Assembly (NCBI GenBank): GCA_046303115.1
Contig: JBKCGZ010000188.1
Span: forward strand, 1-21,726
Direction: 5' to 3'
Origin: CAINEC01 sp046303115
GTDB taxonomy: Bacteria > Bacteroidota > Bacteroidia > AKYH767-A > OLB10
DNA: 21,726 bases
Positions 7,888 through 16,267 of the stretch are shown in pieces (within the stretch, counting starts at the first letter, position 1; each line of letters begins with the position of its first letter). The notes below the pieces were generated by a model, which was not told where the DNA came from, searched no databases, and saw nothing but the letters and a program-made list of their open reading frames with translations. Made by a program: the position numbers and the translations under genes.

Positions 7888-9074
7888 TGATTTCTGTTTC
7901 TAATAATTTTTTATTCAATATAGCCCTGGATTGTATACAGGGCTATAATTTTTTGGAGCCGTTTGCGATCTATCTGAAAAAATATTTTCAGGCTAATCCA
8001 AAGTTAGGTTCACGCGACAGGCGGAATATTCGTCACCGTTGTTATGCATGGTGGCGTCTAGGCAATTCCGTTAATGAGCTTTCTAATAATGAACGATTGG
8101 CCATTGCATTGTTTCTTTCCTACGAACACATAGATGCATTTAGTAAGCGTTTCTTTAAAGATGAAAAGTTGCTTGCTTCAATCGTATTGCATCCAAAACT
8201 AAAATGTGAATTATTGCAAAAAGAATTTTCAATCGTATTAAATCCTTCTGATATTTTTCCGCTATGTGATTTAATAGAAAATGATTTGCCGTTGAATGAT
8301 TTTATTTATGATGGCGTTCTTCGACGGAATTTGTGGATTCGTATAAACAGGAAATTTGAAAAGCAAACATTGACATTTTTTGAAAAAAACAAGATTGATT
8401 TTAAGATTCATCCTTCTTCAAATTTAGCACTACAACTTTCTGATGATTTTGATGTTTTAAATTCAGATGCATATAAGAAAGGTTGGATAGAAATTCAGGA
8501 TTTGTCGTCACAATTACTTGGTACTAACTATTCTCCTGTATCAAACGAAAAATGGCTTGATGCCTGTGCTGCTTCTGGTGGTAAGTCATTACAGCTTTTA
8601 GATTTTCAACCTGAGATTGACTTAACGGTAACGGATATCCGTGAATCGATTTTAACTAATCTTCAATTAAGGTTTAAGCGGAATCATATCACTCATTATA
8701 AATCGAGTGTTGCGGACTGGAGCGTTTTATCTTCGCAAAATGGTGCTGCAATATATGATGCAATTATTGCTGATGTCCCCTGTTCAGGATCTGGTACGTG
8801 GGCTCGTACACCCGAGCAGAAGTTGTCAATTACAAAAGAAAAGGTTGAAGCCTTCTCCGAATTGCAATATAAAATCGCCAGCAATTTATTAGCAGTGCTT
8901 AAAAAAGGTGGTGCACTTTATTATTCTACTTGCTCTGTATATGCACAAGAAAACTCGGAAGTTATAAAAAGACTATTAGCTAATCACACGTTAATACTAG
9001 ATGAGCAAAAAATAATATCAGGCGTCGGTTCATATGCCGATAGCATGTATTTAGCTAAGTTGATTAAAAGCTAA
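7887..9074 (+). CDS. RsmB/NOP2-type RNA (cytosine-5) methyltransferase
   Basis: This family transfers a methyl group from S-adenosylmethionine to C5 of a cytosine in rRNA or tRNA. The ATG overlaps the last base of the parC stop (TAATG), so translation is probably coupled to parC. The N-terminal half (1-215) is a helical region of the NusB/PUA-like type, poorly conserved. The catalytic core shows DACAASGGK (225-233, SAM motif I, with serine where most families have proline), TVTDIRES (247-254), DVPCSGSGTW (296-305, with C299 the cysteine involved in product release) and STCS (347-350, with C349 the nucleophile). Length (395) fits. It could be the C967 enzyme RsmB or a related Bacteroidota paralogue; the sequence alone does not fix the target base. 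Confidence 0.88.
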   Translation: MISVSNNFLFNIALDCIQGYNFLEPFAIYLKKYFQANPKLGSRDRRNIRHRCYAWWRLGNSVNELSNNERLAIALFLSYEHIDAFSKRFFKDEKLLASIVLHPKLKCELLQKEFSIVLNPSDIFPLCDLIENDLPLNDFIYDGVLRRNLWIRINRKFEKQTLTFFEKNKIDFKIHPSSNLALQLSDDFDVLNSDAYKKGWIEIQDLSSQLLGTNYSPVSNEKWLDACAASGGKSLQLLDFQPEIDLTVTDIRESILTNLQLRFKRNHITHYKSSVADWSVLSSQNGAAIYDAIIADVPCSGSGTWARTPEQKLSITKEKVEAFSELQYKIASNLLAVLKKGGALYYSTCSVYAQENSEVIKRLLANHTLILDEQKIISGVGSYADSMYLAKLIKS

Positions 9075-9079
9075 TGCGA

Positions 9080-9967
9080 TTATCGTAACTCAACGGTCTT
9101 ACTGCTGCTATAGATTCCATCGATGTAGATTTCAGCTGTGTAAATACCAACATCGTATTTTTCTCCTGCCGACTCCCAGAGCATACATAAGTTAGCATTA
9201 GCATTGCTGTAGTCTAATGACTTGCTTAGTGTAAATTGCATTTGACTATTGCTTTTTATATCCGTAAAATTACCGCTGCCTTGTGAGCGATCTCCAATTA
9301 CTTTTCCGTTAGGTGAGATTAATCGAAGATAAATAGTTCTAATGCCACTCTTAGCTATTTTGTTTTCTAATACAGTAAAGCAAATATCAAATTTTTCTGT
9401 GCGTTTTGCTAATACTGTAGGAGCGTATTTATCGTTATACTTTTTCTTTAACGTAGCAATATTCAAATATTCTACTCTTAAAACAGATGCAGTGTTGACA
9501 GTGTTCTGAAGGTCTTTTGAAATCTGTTCCACTTTTGAATTCAAATCAGAATTGTCTTTTTTTAACTTTGTATTTTCAGCAAGTAAGTTGTCGATTTTTT
9601 CAAGATACTGATCACGAAGCTTTTTGATTTCTTTTAACTCCTCAGATAGTTTTTTGTTTAACTGTTCTTTGTTGCTTTCCGATTTTAGCAATTGTGCAAT
9701 TTTATCTTCATACGATTTTAAATCCGTATTTGCTTTAGATAGTAAACTGTCCATTCTTGCATTTTCACCTTTATACTGATTTAATTCAGAGTAGGTCTCA
9801 TTCAGTTCTTTTTCAATATCTACTCTTGCAGTAATCAAACTGTCACGCTCGTTTTTGCTTTCAGTAATCAGATTGTTTTTTGCTGAATATTGATAGATGT
9901 TAAATCCTACAGAAATTAAAAGTAGAATTGTTATAATGATGTTCGATTTATTATTGTTATCTGACAT
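9080..9967 (-). CDS. Membrane-anchored coiled-coil protein of unknown function
   Basis: The product is a 295-residue protein with one N-terminal membrane helix (about 9-25), a long uninterrupted coiled coil (about 31-157, rich in L, K, E, N with few breaks), a short linker, and a C-terminal beta-rich domain (about 190-295) containing FDICFTVLENKIAKSG and IYTAEIYIDG. The C-terminal domain resembles one I recognise in many uncharacterised Bacteroidota proteins, but I know no function for it. The layout suggests a periplasmic rod ending in a beta-sandwich, perhaps an envelope spacer or scaffold. It is second in an operon with tsaD, 10 bp downstream of it, and converges with the methyltransferase gene with only 5 bp between the stops. 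It is not a lipoprotein (no cysteine after the helix). Confidence 0.8.
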   Translation of the reverse strand: MSDNNNKSNIIITILLLISVGFNIYQYSAKNNLITESKNERDSLITARVDIEKELNETYSELNQYKGENARMDSLLSKANTDLKSYEDKIAQLLKSESNKEQLNKKLSEELKEIKKLRDQYLEKIDNLLAENTKLKKDNSDLNSKVEQISKDLQNTVNTASVLRVEYLNIATLKKKYNDKYAPTVLAKRTEKFDICFTVLENKIAKSGIRTIYLRLISPNGKVIGDRSQGSGNFTDIKSNSQMQFTLSKSLDYSNANANLCMLWESAGEKYDVGIYTAEIYIDGIYSSSKTVELR

Positions 9968-9977
9968 TGTAATGGTT

Positions 9978-11006
9978 TTAGAATGGATATCGTGCCACTG
10001 GGCTTATTGATAAGTCACAAAATTCTTTCGCTAAATATTTATAGTAGCCATAAAGTGAAATCATTCCAGCGTTATCAGTGCAATATTCAAAGTTAGGAAT
10101 AAAAACATTCCAACCACTTGCGTTGACTTCTTCATGAAGTGCATTTCTGATTCCTTTATTCGCTGATACACCACCAGATATAGCAATATTTTTAATATTG
10201 TAATTGCCGGCAGCTAATTTTAACTTTTTCATTAACGTTTTGATGATGGTATATTGAACTGATGCACAAATGTCCGCTATATTTTCACTGATAAAATTCG
10301 GATTTTCTTTAGTCTCCTTTTGCAAAAAATATAAAACAGAAGTTTTTAATCCGCTAAAGCTAAAGTCATAACTACTAATATCAGAAACCGGGAATTTGAA
10401 TCGATTAGGATTACCAGCTTGTGCATGCTTGTCTACTTCAGGTCCGCCTGGGTAGGGTAGCTTAAGCATTTTAGCCACTTTATCAAATGCTTCTCCAGCT
10501 GCATCATCGATCGTTTGTCCGATGATGTTCATTTTTAAATGCGACTCTACCAATACCAGCTGGGTATGTCCACCAGAAACCGTCAAACATAAAAAAGGAA
10601 AGGTGGGGTAGGACTTAATTTCCCCATGTCTCGATGCAAAATTGCCAATGATATGGGCTTGCATATGGTTCACCTCAATCAGTGGAATGTCGAGCGCCAA
10701 CGATAATGACTTTGCAAAAGAACAACCTACCAATAAAGCTCCAATTAATCCTGGTCCTCTCGTAAATGCTACTGCTGATAATTCATTTGCGGTAATCCCC
10801 GCTTCTTTAAGTGCTGCATCTACAACGGGTATAATTTGTTGCTGATGTGCTCTCGAAGCCAACTCAGGTACAACGCCACCATACTTAAAATGTACCTCCT
10901 GCGTAGCAATAATATTGGAACATATAACGCCATTTTTGGTGACAGAGGCAGAGGTCTCGTCACAAGAGGATTCGATACCTAAAATATAAATGGGTTTATT
11001 ACTCAT
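9978..11006 (-). CDS. tsaD: tRNA N6-threonylcarbamoyladenosine synthase catalytic subunit
   Basis: TsaD transfers the threonylcarbamoyl group to A37 of ANN-decoding tRNAs, acting with TsaB and TsaE in the cytoplasm. The sequence shows ILGIESSCDETSAS (8-21), the metal ligands H114 and H118 in NHMQAHI, VSGGHTQL (143-150), GEAFDKVAKML (171-181), ISGGVSANK (276-284) and the late metal ligand D311 in CTDNAGM. Its 342 residues are normal. The start at 11006 is the only good ATG and lies 9 bases after a perfect TAnnTTTG box, so the mRNA leader is very short. tsaB and tsaE are not in the window. Confidence 0.96.
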   Translation of the reverse strand: MSNKPIYILGIESSCDETSASVTKNGVICSNIIATQEVHFKYGGVVPELASRAHQQQIIPVVDAALKEAGITANELSAVAFTRGPGLIGALLVGCSFAKSLSLALDIPLIEVNHMQAHIIGNFASRHGEIKSYPTFPFLCLTVSGGHTQLVLVESHLKMNIIGQTIDDAAGEAFDKVAKMLKLPYPGGPEVDKHAQAGNPNRFKFPVSDISSYDFSFSGLKTSVLYFLQKETKENPNFISENIADICASVQYTIIKTLMKKLKLAAGNYNIKNIAISGGVSANKGIRNALHEEVNASGWNVFIPNFEYCTDNAGMISLYGYYKYLAKEFCDLSISPVARYPF

Positions 11007-11015
11007 TTTGCATCA

Positions 11016-11023
11016 CAAAAGTA
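11016..11023 (-). promoter_or_regulatory. Candidate -7 element for tsaD
   Basis: On the minus strand this reads TACTTTTG, an exact TAnnTTTG match, with 9 bases between it and the tsaD ATG. Transcription would start only a few bases before the ATG. No convincing -33 element was seen. It lies in a 99-bp divergent gap shared with tamB. Confidence 0.45.
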
Positions 11024-11080
11024 ACATTTGTTCGTTTACTATTTTATAATAATTCTTTAAAAGTAATAGGGGTGAATTCG

Positions 11081-11088
11081 TATTTTTG
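11081..11088 (+). promoter_or_regulatory. Candidate -7 element for tamB
   Basis: TATTTTTG is an exact TAnnTTTG match, 17 bases before the GTG start of tamB, and repeats both the sequence and the spacing of the box before the AsmA-GT51 gene. No clear -33 TTG was found upstream. Confidence 0.45.
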
Positions 11089-11105
11089 TATATACTTTCT
11101 CATAA

Positions 11106-14100
11106 GTGAAAATTAAAAAGATCGGAAAAATTGTTGCTTTTGTCCTGCTGGGCTTTGTCTTGCTGTTTTTCTCATTGAAAATAGCAATCAAATCACCTAA
11201 GGTTCAAACATGGGCGGTTAATCTGGTGGGTACTTATCTCAGCAATGAACTCGATTGTAGAGTTTCTGTTGGGGCAGTCGATATTCAGTTTTTTAAAACC
11301 ATCCAATTAGAGGATGTTTATTTCGCAGATCAAAAAAAGGACACTGTTATTTTTGCGCCTGAATTGAATGTTACGTTCTCAGCATTTAGTATTCCTAAGC
11401 AACGTATTATTATCAGCGAAGTCGAATTGAGCCGAGCAAGAATTGGTTTGACCCGTTACGCTAATCCCCGAAATTTTAATATCGATTTTATCATTGATTA
11501 TTTTTCTTCTTCAGAAAAGAAAAAAACAAAATCGAAAAAATGGGATTTAAAAATTGAAGATGTAAGGCTGACAGATAATATTATATCCTATCGAGATTTG
11601 AAATACAATGATGTTACATCATGTATTAATTGGGATGATGCATATTTTACTAACGTTAACTTGCATGTGACAGATATTGTTCCAGTCACCAATCAAACTA
11701 CATTGAATATCCGCCAACTTTCACTGAAGGAGAAAAGTGGGTTTGTTATAAATTCTTTTACTACAAAAGTTACAATTGCCGATAGTATAATTGACTTGAA
11801 AGCGTTGGCGGCTAAAACGCCAAATAGTGATATTCTTTGTGATTTTAATATGAAGTATAATTCAATGGAGGATTTTGAAGACTTCATTAATAAAGTTAAT
11901 TGCAAAGGACAAATTTATGATAGCAAAGTTTCTTTTAAAGATTTGAAATATTTTTCGAGTGAGTTGAAAGATGTGGATGAGGCTGTATATGTTTCAGGAA
12001 CCTATAAAGGCACAGTCAGTAAATTCAAAACAAAAAATCTAGTATTAAAATTTACGGATGACTTATATTTTCGCGGTAATGTTGCTATGACCGGATTACC
12101 AGATATAGAGTCGACCTCCATGTTTATTGAAGCAACTGATTTATGCTTGAATAAACAAGATGTTGAAGCACTTCCTCAATACCCATTTGATTTAAAGAAG
12201 AATATTATCCTACCCAATAACATTGCATTGCTTGGTAAAGTGCATTTTTCCGGTTCTTTTGATGGGTACTTCAATGACTTTGTAACGCGTGGTAATATTA
12301 CTACTGCTATTGGAAATATTTATACAGATATTAATTTAAAAGTAGGTAAAGAAGATAAGAATACGGTGTATGATGGGGATGTAGGTTTAGAAAATTTTAA
12401 TGTAGGAAAGTTTTGGAAGTTAGATCCTGAGGTAGGACAAGCAACGCTTAATGTAAAAGTGAAAGGACATGGACTGGAAATTAAAAATGTAATGGCAAAT
12501 ATTGAGGGGAAGATAAGCAAATTGTATTTACATGGTTATAATTATTCCGGTATTACCTTAAATGGTCAGTTTGCAAAAAAGTTGTTTAATGGTGAGTTTA
12601 TAGTTGCAGATCCAAATCTTGATATGGATTTTCAAGGAGATGTTGATTTCAGTGGCAATCTTCCTGAAATGCATTTTAATTCGACAGTGCATACAGCAAT
12701 GCTCTCTAAATTGAAATTAATCGATAGGGATTTGTCTGCCAAGGTAACTACAGATATATCTATAAATCTAATCGGTGATAACATTGAAAATACGCAGGGG
12801 ACAATCAGCATTGAGGATTTGCAATACAGCGAAAATAATCAGTCAATTAATATAAACCAGATTGATGTAGAATCAATCATTAATGATAAACGTATTTTAA
12901 AAATAAACTCGGATGTATTTAATTGTTTACTAACGGGAAAGTTTAATCTTGATAAGGTTATATCTGCCTCCAAGGTTGTTTTTTCTAATTATATTCCATC
13001 AAATACGGCTTCACAAATTAGCCGTGATGTACCGCAAAAGCTCAATTTTAAAATCGATTTAAACAGCGTTCAAAGTATTTTGGATGTATTTTATCCAGCC
13101 TTAAAAATCGCTAATAATACAACCATAAGTGGTAATTTGAATTCAGAGGCATTTCAACTTTCGTTAGATGCAAAAAGTAAATTCATTGCTTTCGATAATA
13201 TTTCGTTACACAATTTTTTATTGAGTGGTGAAACATCAAATGAAAATTTTCAATTGCAAACTAGTTTAGATTCGGTTTATGTAGATGAAGAATTGCTGAT
13301 TGGTGAAGTAGATTTAAGTGGTATAACTCGTTATGATACTGCCAGTATTCATGTTGAGTTGTCAGGGGAAGAGGAGAAAATTAACAATGCTGATTTTAGA
13401 TTTGATACAAAATTTTTATCGACTGGTTATACTACTTTAAAGGTAATTCCTGATCACCTAGTAATGAATGGAAGTACATGGTTTTTAAATAAAGAAAACT
13501 ATTTACTAATTGATTCAACAGGTGTATTGTTTAGTAAGTTTGATTTTAATTCGGAGGATCAATTTGTCGGCATATCAGGGATTTTGTCTCAAGATACTAC
13601 TGCTAAGATCAAAGTAAAGTTTAAGAACTTCGAAACTGGTAACCTAAATGATATTCTTAAGATTTATGATGCTCAAATTAGTGGTATTGCTAATGGTGAA
13701 GCAGAGATAGCATCGTTGCTAAAGAAGCCATTGGTTGATGCGGATTTGTCAATTCAGAGATTATGCTGGTTTGCTGATACGTTGGGAGATGCGAATATTA
13801 TAACTGAGTTTGATGGAAATGATAATGTAGTAGCAATTCGAGGTGATTTAACACATGGTGGTGATAAAAACTTCGTTATTAATGGTAAATATTATTTGAA
13901 GGAAAAAGATGATGAACTTGACTTTACTGTTAAAATTAAGAAAACACGCCTGCAAACTTTTAGTCATTATGCCCAAGATATATTTTCAAATTTATCAGGC
14001 ATTGCAAGTGGAGAGTTAAAATTAGTTGGAACGATTAATAAACCATCGCTCACTGGTAATCTTGTTTTACAAAAAGTTAATCTCACATTAGATTACTTAA

Positions 14101-15500
14101 AGACAACTTACAATTTAAATACAGAGTTAGAATTGTTGAATAATAAAATCCTTTTTAGGGATGTTATTATTAACGACATTAAAGGAAATCAGGCTAAACT
14201 TAATGGTGCAATTACGCACAATTATTTGAAAGATTGGAATTTTGATTTGGAATTTAAAGCAAATAATATACAAGTCCTAAACACAACTTCCAGTGATAAT
14301 GAAGTGTATTATGGCGAGGCTTACGCCTCTGGTAGCACAGTAATAAAAGGGCCAGTCGATAATCTTACATTTAATATCGGATTAAAATCTGAAAAAGGAA
14401 CAAAGATATATATACCACTCAGTAATCCAGAAGAAGTTAGTAAAACCGGATTTGTAACTTTTGTTGATCAGTCAAATAATATCGCCAATAGTTTAAAACA
14501 AGATTCTGTTGATTTCAGTGGAATGACCATTGATATGTCACTGGAAGCTACGACTGATGCTATTATTTCTTTAGTTTTTGATTCTAAAATTGGTGATGTG
14601 ATTGAAGGTACAGGTAAAGGTAATTTACGAATGACTGTAACACCCACAGAGGATTTAAAAATGTATGGTAATTATGAATTAGAAAATGGGAAGTACTTAT
14701 TTACAATGCAGAATGTTCTCAATAAAAACTTTTATTTAGAGCGTGGTGGTTATATCCGTTGGAATGGTGATCCGTATGATGCGAATATTAATATCAGTGC
14801 TTTGTATAAACCCAAGGTGAGTTTATTTGATTTATTCCAAGACAGTACTTTCAAAAAGAATGTTCCGGTTACACTTAAATTGAATCTGACTGATAAATTA
14901 TTTAATCCAAATATTTCATTCGATATAAGTGTTCAAAATGTAGATCCAACAGTTGAGACACAGATTAAACGATTAATTAATACCGAAGAGGAAAAATATC
15001 GCCAGGCAATTTCATTGATTGTTGCCAAACGATTTACTACACCAAGTGATTTAAGTGATCGAGGTGGTGTTACTTCAGGTGCAATTGTAGGTTCAAATGC
15101 CTATGAATTGTTAACTAATCAGTTAAGTAATTGGGCTTCGCAGATAAGTGATCAGTTTGATGTAAATGTGAGTTATAATCCAGGTGATCAGGTTACAAAT
15201 GATCAAATTGAAGTAGGGGTTCAAACTTCTATTTTTAATAATAGAATTCTGATAGATGTTAGCGGCGGTACTGCAAATACTCCTACCAAAGGACAAAATA
15301 CAACTAACATTGTGGGTGATTTTAATGTTGAGTATATGGCAAGTAAAGATGGGCGATTTAAGCTTAAGGCCTTTAATAGATCAAATAATAATACCTTAAT
15401 TAATAACATAAACTCTAACTATACGCAAGGAGTCGGTGTGTTTTATCGACAAGAATTCAACTCATTTAAAGATTTGTTCAAAAGAAAACTCAAGGAGTAA
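11106..15500 (+). CDS. tamB: TamB-like translocation/assembly (AsmA-superfamily) protein
   Basis: TamB-type proteins span the periplasm as long beta-grooves and are linked to outer-membrane protein assembly and phospholipid transport. One membrane helix (about 9-27) anchors the N-terminus; residues 40-115 form the AsmA-like start, followed by about a thousand residues of repeating beta structure. The conserved C-terminal TamB/DUF490 domain (about 1020-1440) contains GKGNLRMTVTP (from about 1169), the G-x-Y-x-F strand and ERGGYIRWNGDP (around 1212). The start must be the GTG at 11106: a TAA stop lies immediately upstream in frame and no ATG follows until well inside the protein. Length 1464 is in the Bacteroidota range. 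It is divergent from tsaD with separate -7 boxes. No tamA-like gene adjoins it. Confidence 0.9.
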   Translation: MKIKKIGKIVAFVLLGFVLLFFSLKIAIKSPKVQTWAVNLVGTYLSNELDCRVSVGAVDIQFFKTIQLEDVYFADQKKDTVIFAPELNVTFSAFSIPKQRIIISEVELSRARIGLTRYANPRNFNIDFIIDYFSSSEKKKTKSKKWDLKIEDVRLTDNIISYRDLKYNDVTSCINWDDAYFTNVNLHVTDIVPVTNQTTLNIRQLSLKEKSGFVINSFTTKVTIADSIIDLKALAAKTPNSDILCDFNMKYNSMEDFEDFINKVNCKGQIYDSKVSFKDLKYFSSELKDVDEAVYVSGTYKGTVSKFKTKNLVLKFTDDLYFRGNVAMTGLPDIESTSMFIEATDLCLNKQDVEALPQYPFDLKKNIILPNNIALLGKVHFSGSFDGYFNDFVTRGNITTAIGNIYTDINLKVGKEDKNTVYDGDVGLENFNVGKFWKLDPEVGQATLNVKVKGHGLEIKNVMANIEGKISKLYLHGYNYSGITLNGQFAKKLFNGEFIVADPNLDMDFQGDVDFSGNLPEMHFNSTVHTAMLSKLKLIDRDLSAKVTTDISINLIGDNIENTQGTISIEDLQYSENNQSININQIDVESIINDKRILKINSDVFNCLLTGKFNLDKVISASKVVFSNYIPSNTASQISRDVPQKLNFKIDLNSVQSILDVFYPALKIANNTTISGNLNSEAFQLSLDAKSKFIAFDNISLHNFLLSGETSNENFQLQTSLDSVYVDEELLIGEVDLSGITRYDTASIHVELSGEEEKINNADFRFDTKFLSTGYTTLKVIPDHLVMNGSTWFLNKENYLLIDSTGVLFSKFDFNSEDQFVGISGILSQDTTAKIKVKFKNFETGNLNDILKIYDAQISGIANGEAEIASLLKKPLVDADLSIQRLCWFADTLGDANIITEFDGNDNVVAIRGDLTHGGDKNFVINGKYYLKEKDDELDFTVKIKKTRLQTFSHYAQDIFSNLSGIASGELKLVGTINKPSLTGNLVLQKVNLTLDYLKTTYNLNTELELLNNKILFRDVIINDIKGNQAKLNGAITHNYLKDWNFDLEFKANNIQVLNTTSSDNEVYYGEAYASGSTVIKGPVDNLTFNIGLKSEKGTKIYIPLSNPEEVSKTGFVTFVDQSNNIANSLKQDSVDFSGMTIDMSLEATTDAIISLVFDSKIGDVIEGTGKGNLRMTVTPTEDLKMYGNYELENGKYLFTMQNVLNKNFYLERGGYIRWNGDPYDANINISALYKPKVSLFDLFQDSTFKKNVPVTLKLNLTDKLFNPNISFDISVQNVDPTVETQIKRLINTEEEKYRQAISLIVAKRFTTPSDLSDRGGVTSGAIVGSNAYELLTNQLSNWASQISDQFDVNVSYNPGDQVTNDQIEVGVQTSIFNNRILIDVSGGTANTPTKGQNTTNIVGDFNVEYMASKDGRFKLKAFNRSNNNTLINNINSNYTQGVGVFYRQEFNSFKDLFKRKLKE

Positions 15501-15615
15501 TTTTCATATTATTTATATGTGTGTTAGTGAATTATTTGTAAAAAATCATAATATCAATTATGCTTGCCCCTATATATATGAATTTTATAATATTAGATGT
15601 TGGTTTTTTGAAGTA

Positions 15616-15630
15616 AAATTTCGGAAATTT
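15616..15630. repeat. 15-bp perfect palindrome before the AT-hook gene
   Basis: AAATTTC-G-GAAATTT has perfect 7-bp arms, 23 bases upstream of the ATG at 15654. Its position suits an operator, possibly for autoregulation by the AT-hook protein, but AT-rich palindromes also arise by chance. The rest of the gap from 15501 shows no clear promoter. Confidence 0.35.
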
Positions 15631-15653
15631 GTTGAACAGATTAGAACAAAATT

Positions 15654-16202
15654 ATGACAAATCAAACAAACAGTGTAAAAGCACTAATTAAAGATCTCGA
15701 AAACGGAAAGCGTCAATTAAAGGCAGAATTTGATCGCAGTATGAACGCACTAGATGCTGCAATTAAAGTATTATCAATCTCAAAATTGGATCCGTCTGAT
15801 TTCGTAAAAGGTGGCTTAGATCGTAAGCCAGGCCGTCCAATGAAAGGAGCAATCGACTTAAAAATGATTGTGCGTAAAATTAAAGGCAAAGGCAGAAGAG
15901 GTCGTCCAGTTGGGTCTCGTGCTCAGTTTCACGGTAATTTAACTCAGACACTTTATGATTTAGTATTAGCTCAGAAACGTTTCGTTCACAATCGAGATAT
16001 CGTTGCAATGATGATGAAGAAATATCCTAATGTGGATCGTTCTGAATTTGCTAAGAAAGTATCTGTATTGTTGGCTTCTTTGAAAAAGCAAGAGCGTCTT
16101 GTTACTTACCAAGATGGTGGATACCGCAAGAATATGTTTTGGGGTACACGTGAATGGATGAAAGGTGGTAAGCCTGTAAAAGGAAAAGAACCAAAAAAAT
16201 AA
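15654..16202 (+). CDS. Small basic DNA-binding protein with two AT-hooks and a probable winged helix
   Basis: The 182-residue, strongly basic protein is not one I can name. From the N-terminus: a helical, probably coiled-coil segment (about 5-40); a first AT-hook RKPGRPMKG (57-65); a second AT-hook GRRGRPVG (80-87), each with the G-R-P core that inserts into the minor groove of AT-rich DNA; and a helical C-terminal domain (about 95-170) ending in a strand-turn-strand, QDGGYRKNMFW, that reads like a winged helix or HARE-HTH-type fold. An architecture of dimerising helix, AT-hooks and winged helix suggests a nucleoid-associated or regulatory protein. It has its own transcription unit: 153 bp after tamB, with a palindrome just upstream and a strong terminator downstream. 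The domain calls are by eye; AT-hooks are the firmest part. Confidence 0.75.
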   Translation: MTNQTNSVKALIKDLENGKRQLKAEFDRSMNALDAAIKVLSISKLDPSDFVKGGLDRKPGRPMKGAIDLKMIVRKIKGKGRRGRPVGSRAQFHGNLTQTLYDLVLAQKRFVHNRDIVAMMMKKYPNVDRSEFAKKVSVLLASLKKQERLVTYQDGGYRKNMFWGTREWMKGGKPVKGKEPKK

Positions 16203-16216
16203 TTTAGCATAATATT

Positions 16217-16252
16217 AAAAAAAGAGGGATGACTTATCATCCCTCTTTTTTT
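16217..16252. terminator. Bidirectional intrinsic terminator between the AT-hook gene and dnaK
   Basis: A perfect 16-bp stem (16217-16232 with 16237-16252) closes on a CTTA loop. The core is GAGGGATGA/TCATCCCTC, flanked by seven A on the left and seven T on the right, so it has a U-tract in either direction. It begins 14 bp after the AT-hook stop and ends 15 bp before the dnaK stop, serving both convergent genes. Confidence 0.93.
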
Positions 16253-16267
16253 CTGTGATCTTGAAAA

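Noticed and set aside
15436..15657. 73-codon plus-strand frame across the end of tamB and the following gap
   Set aside because: It overlaps tamB in another frame, runs through AT-rich non-coding sequence, and has no recognisable protein character.
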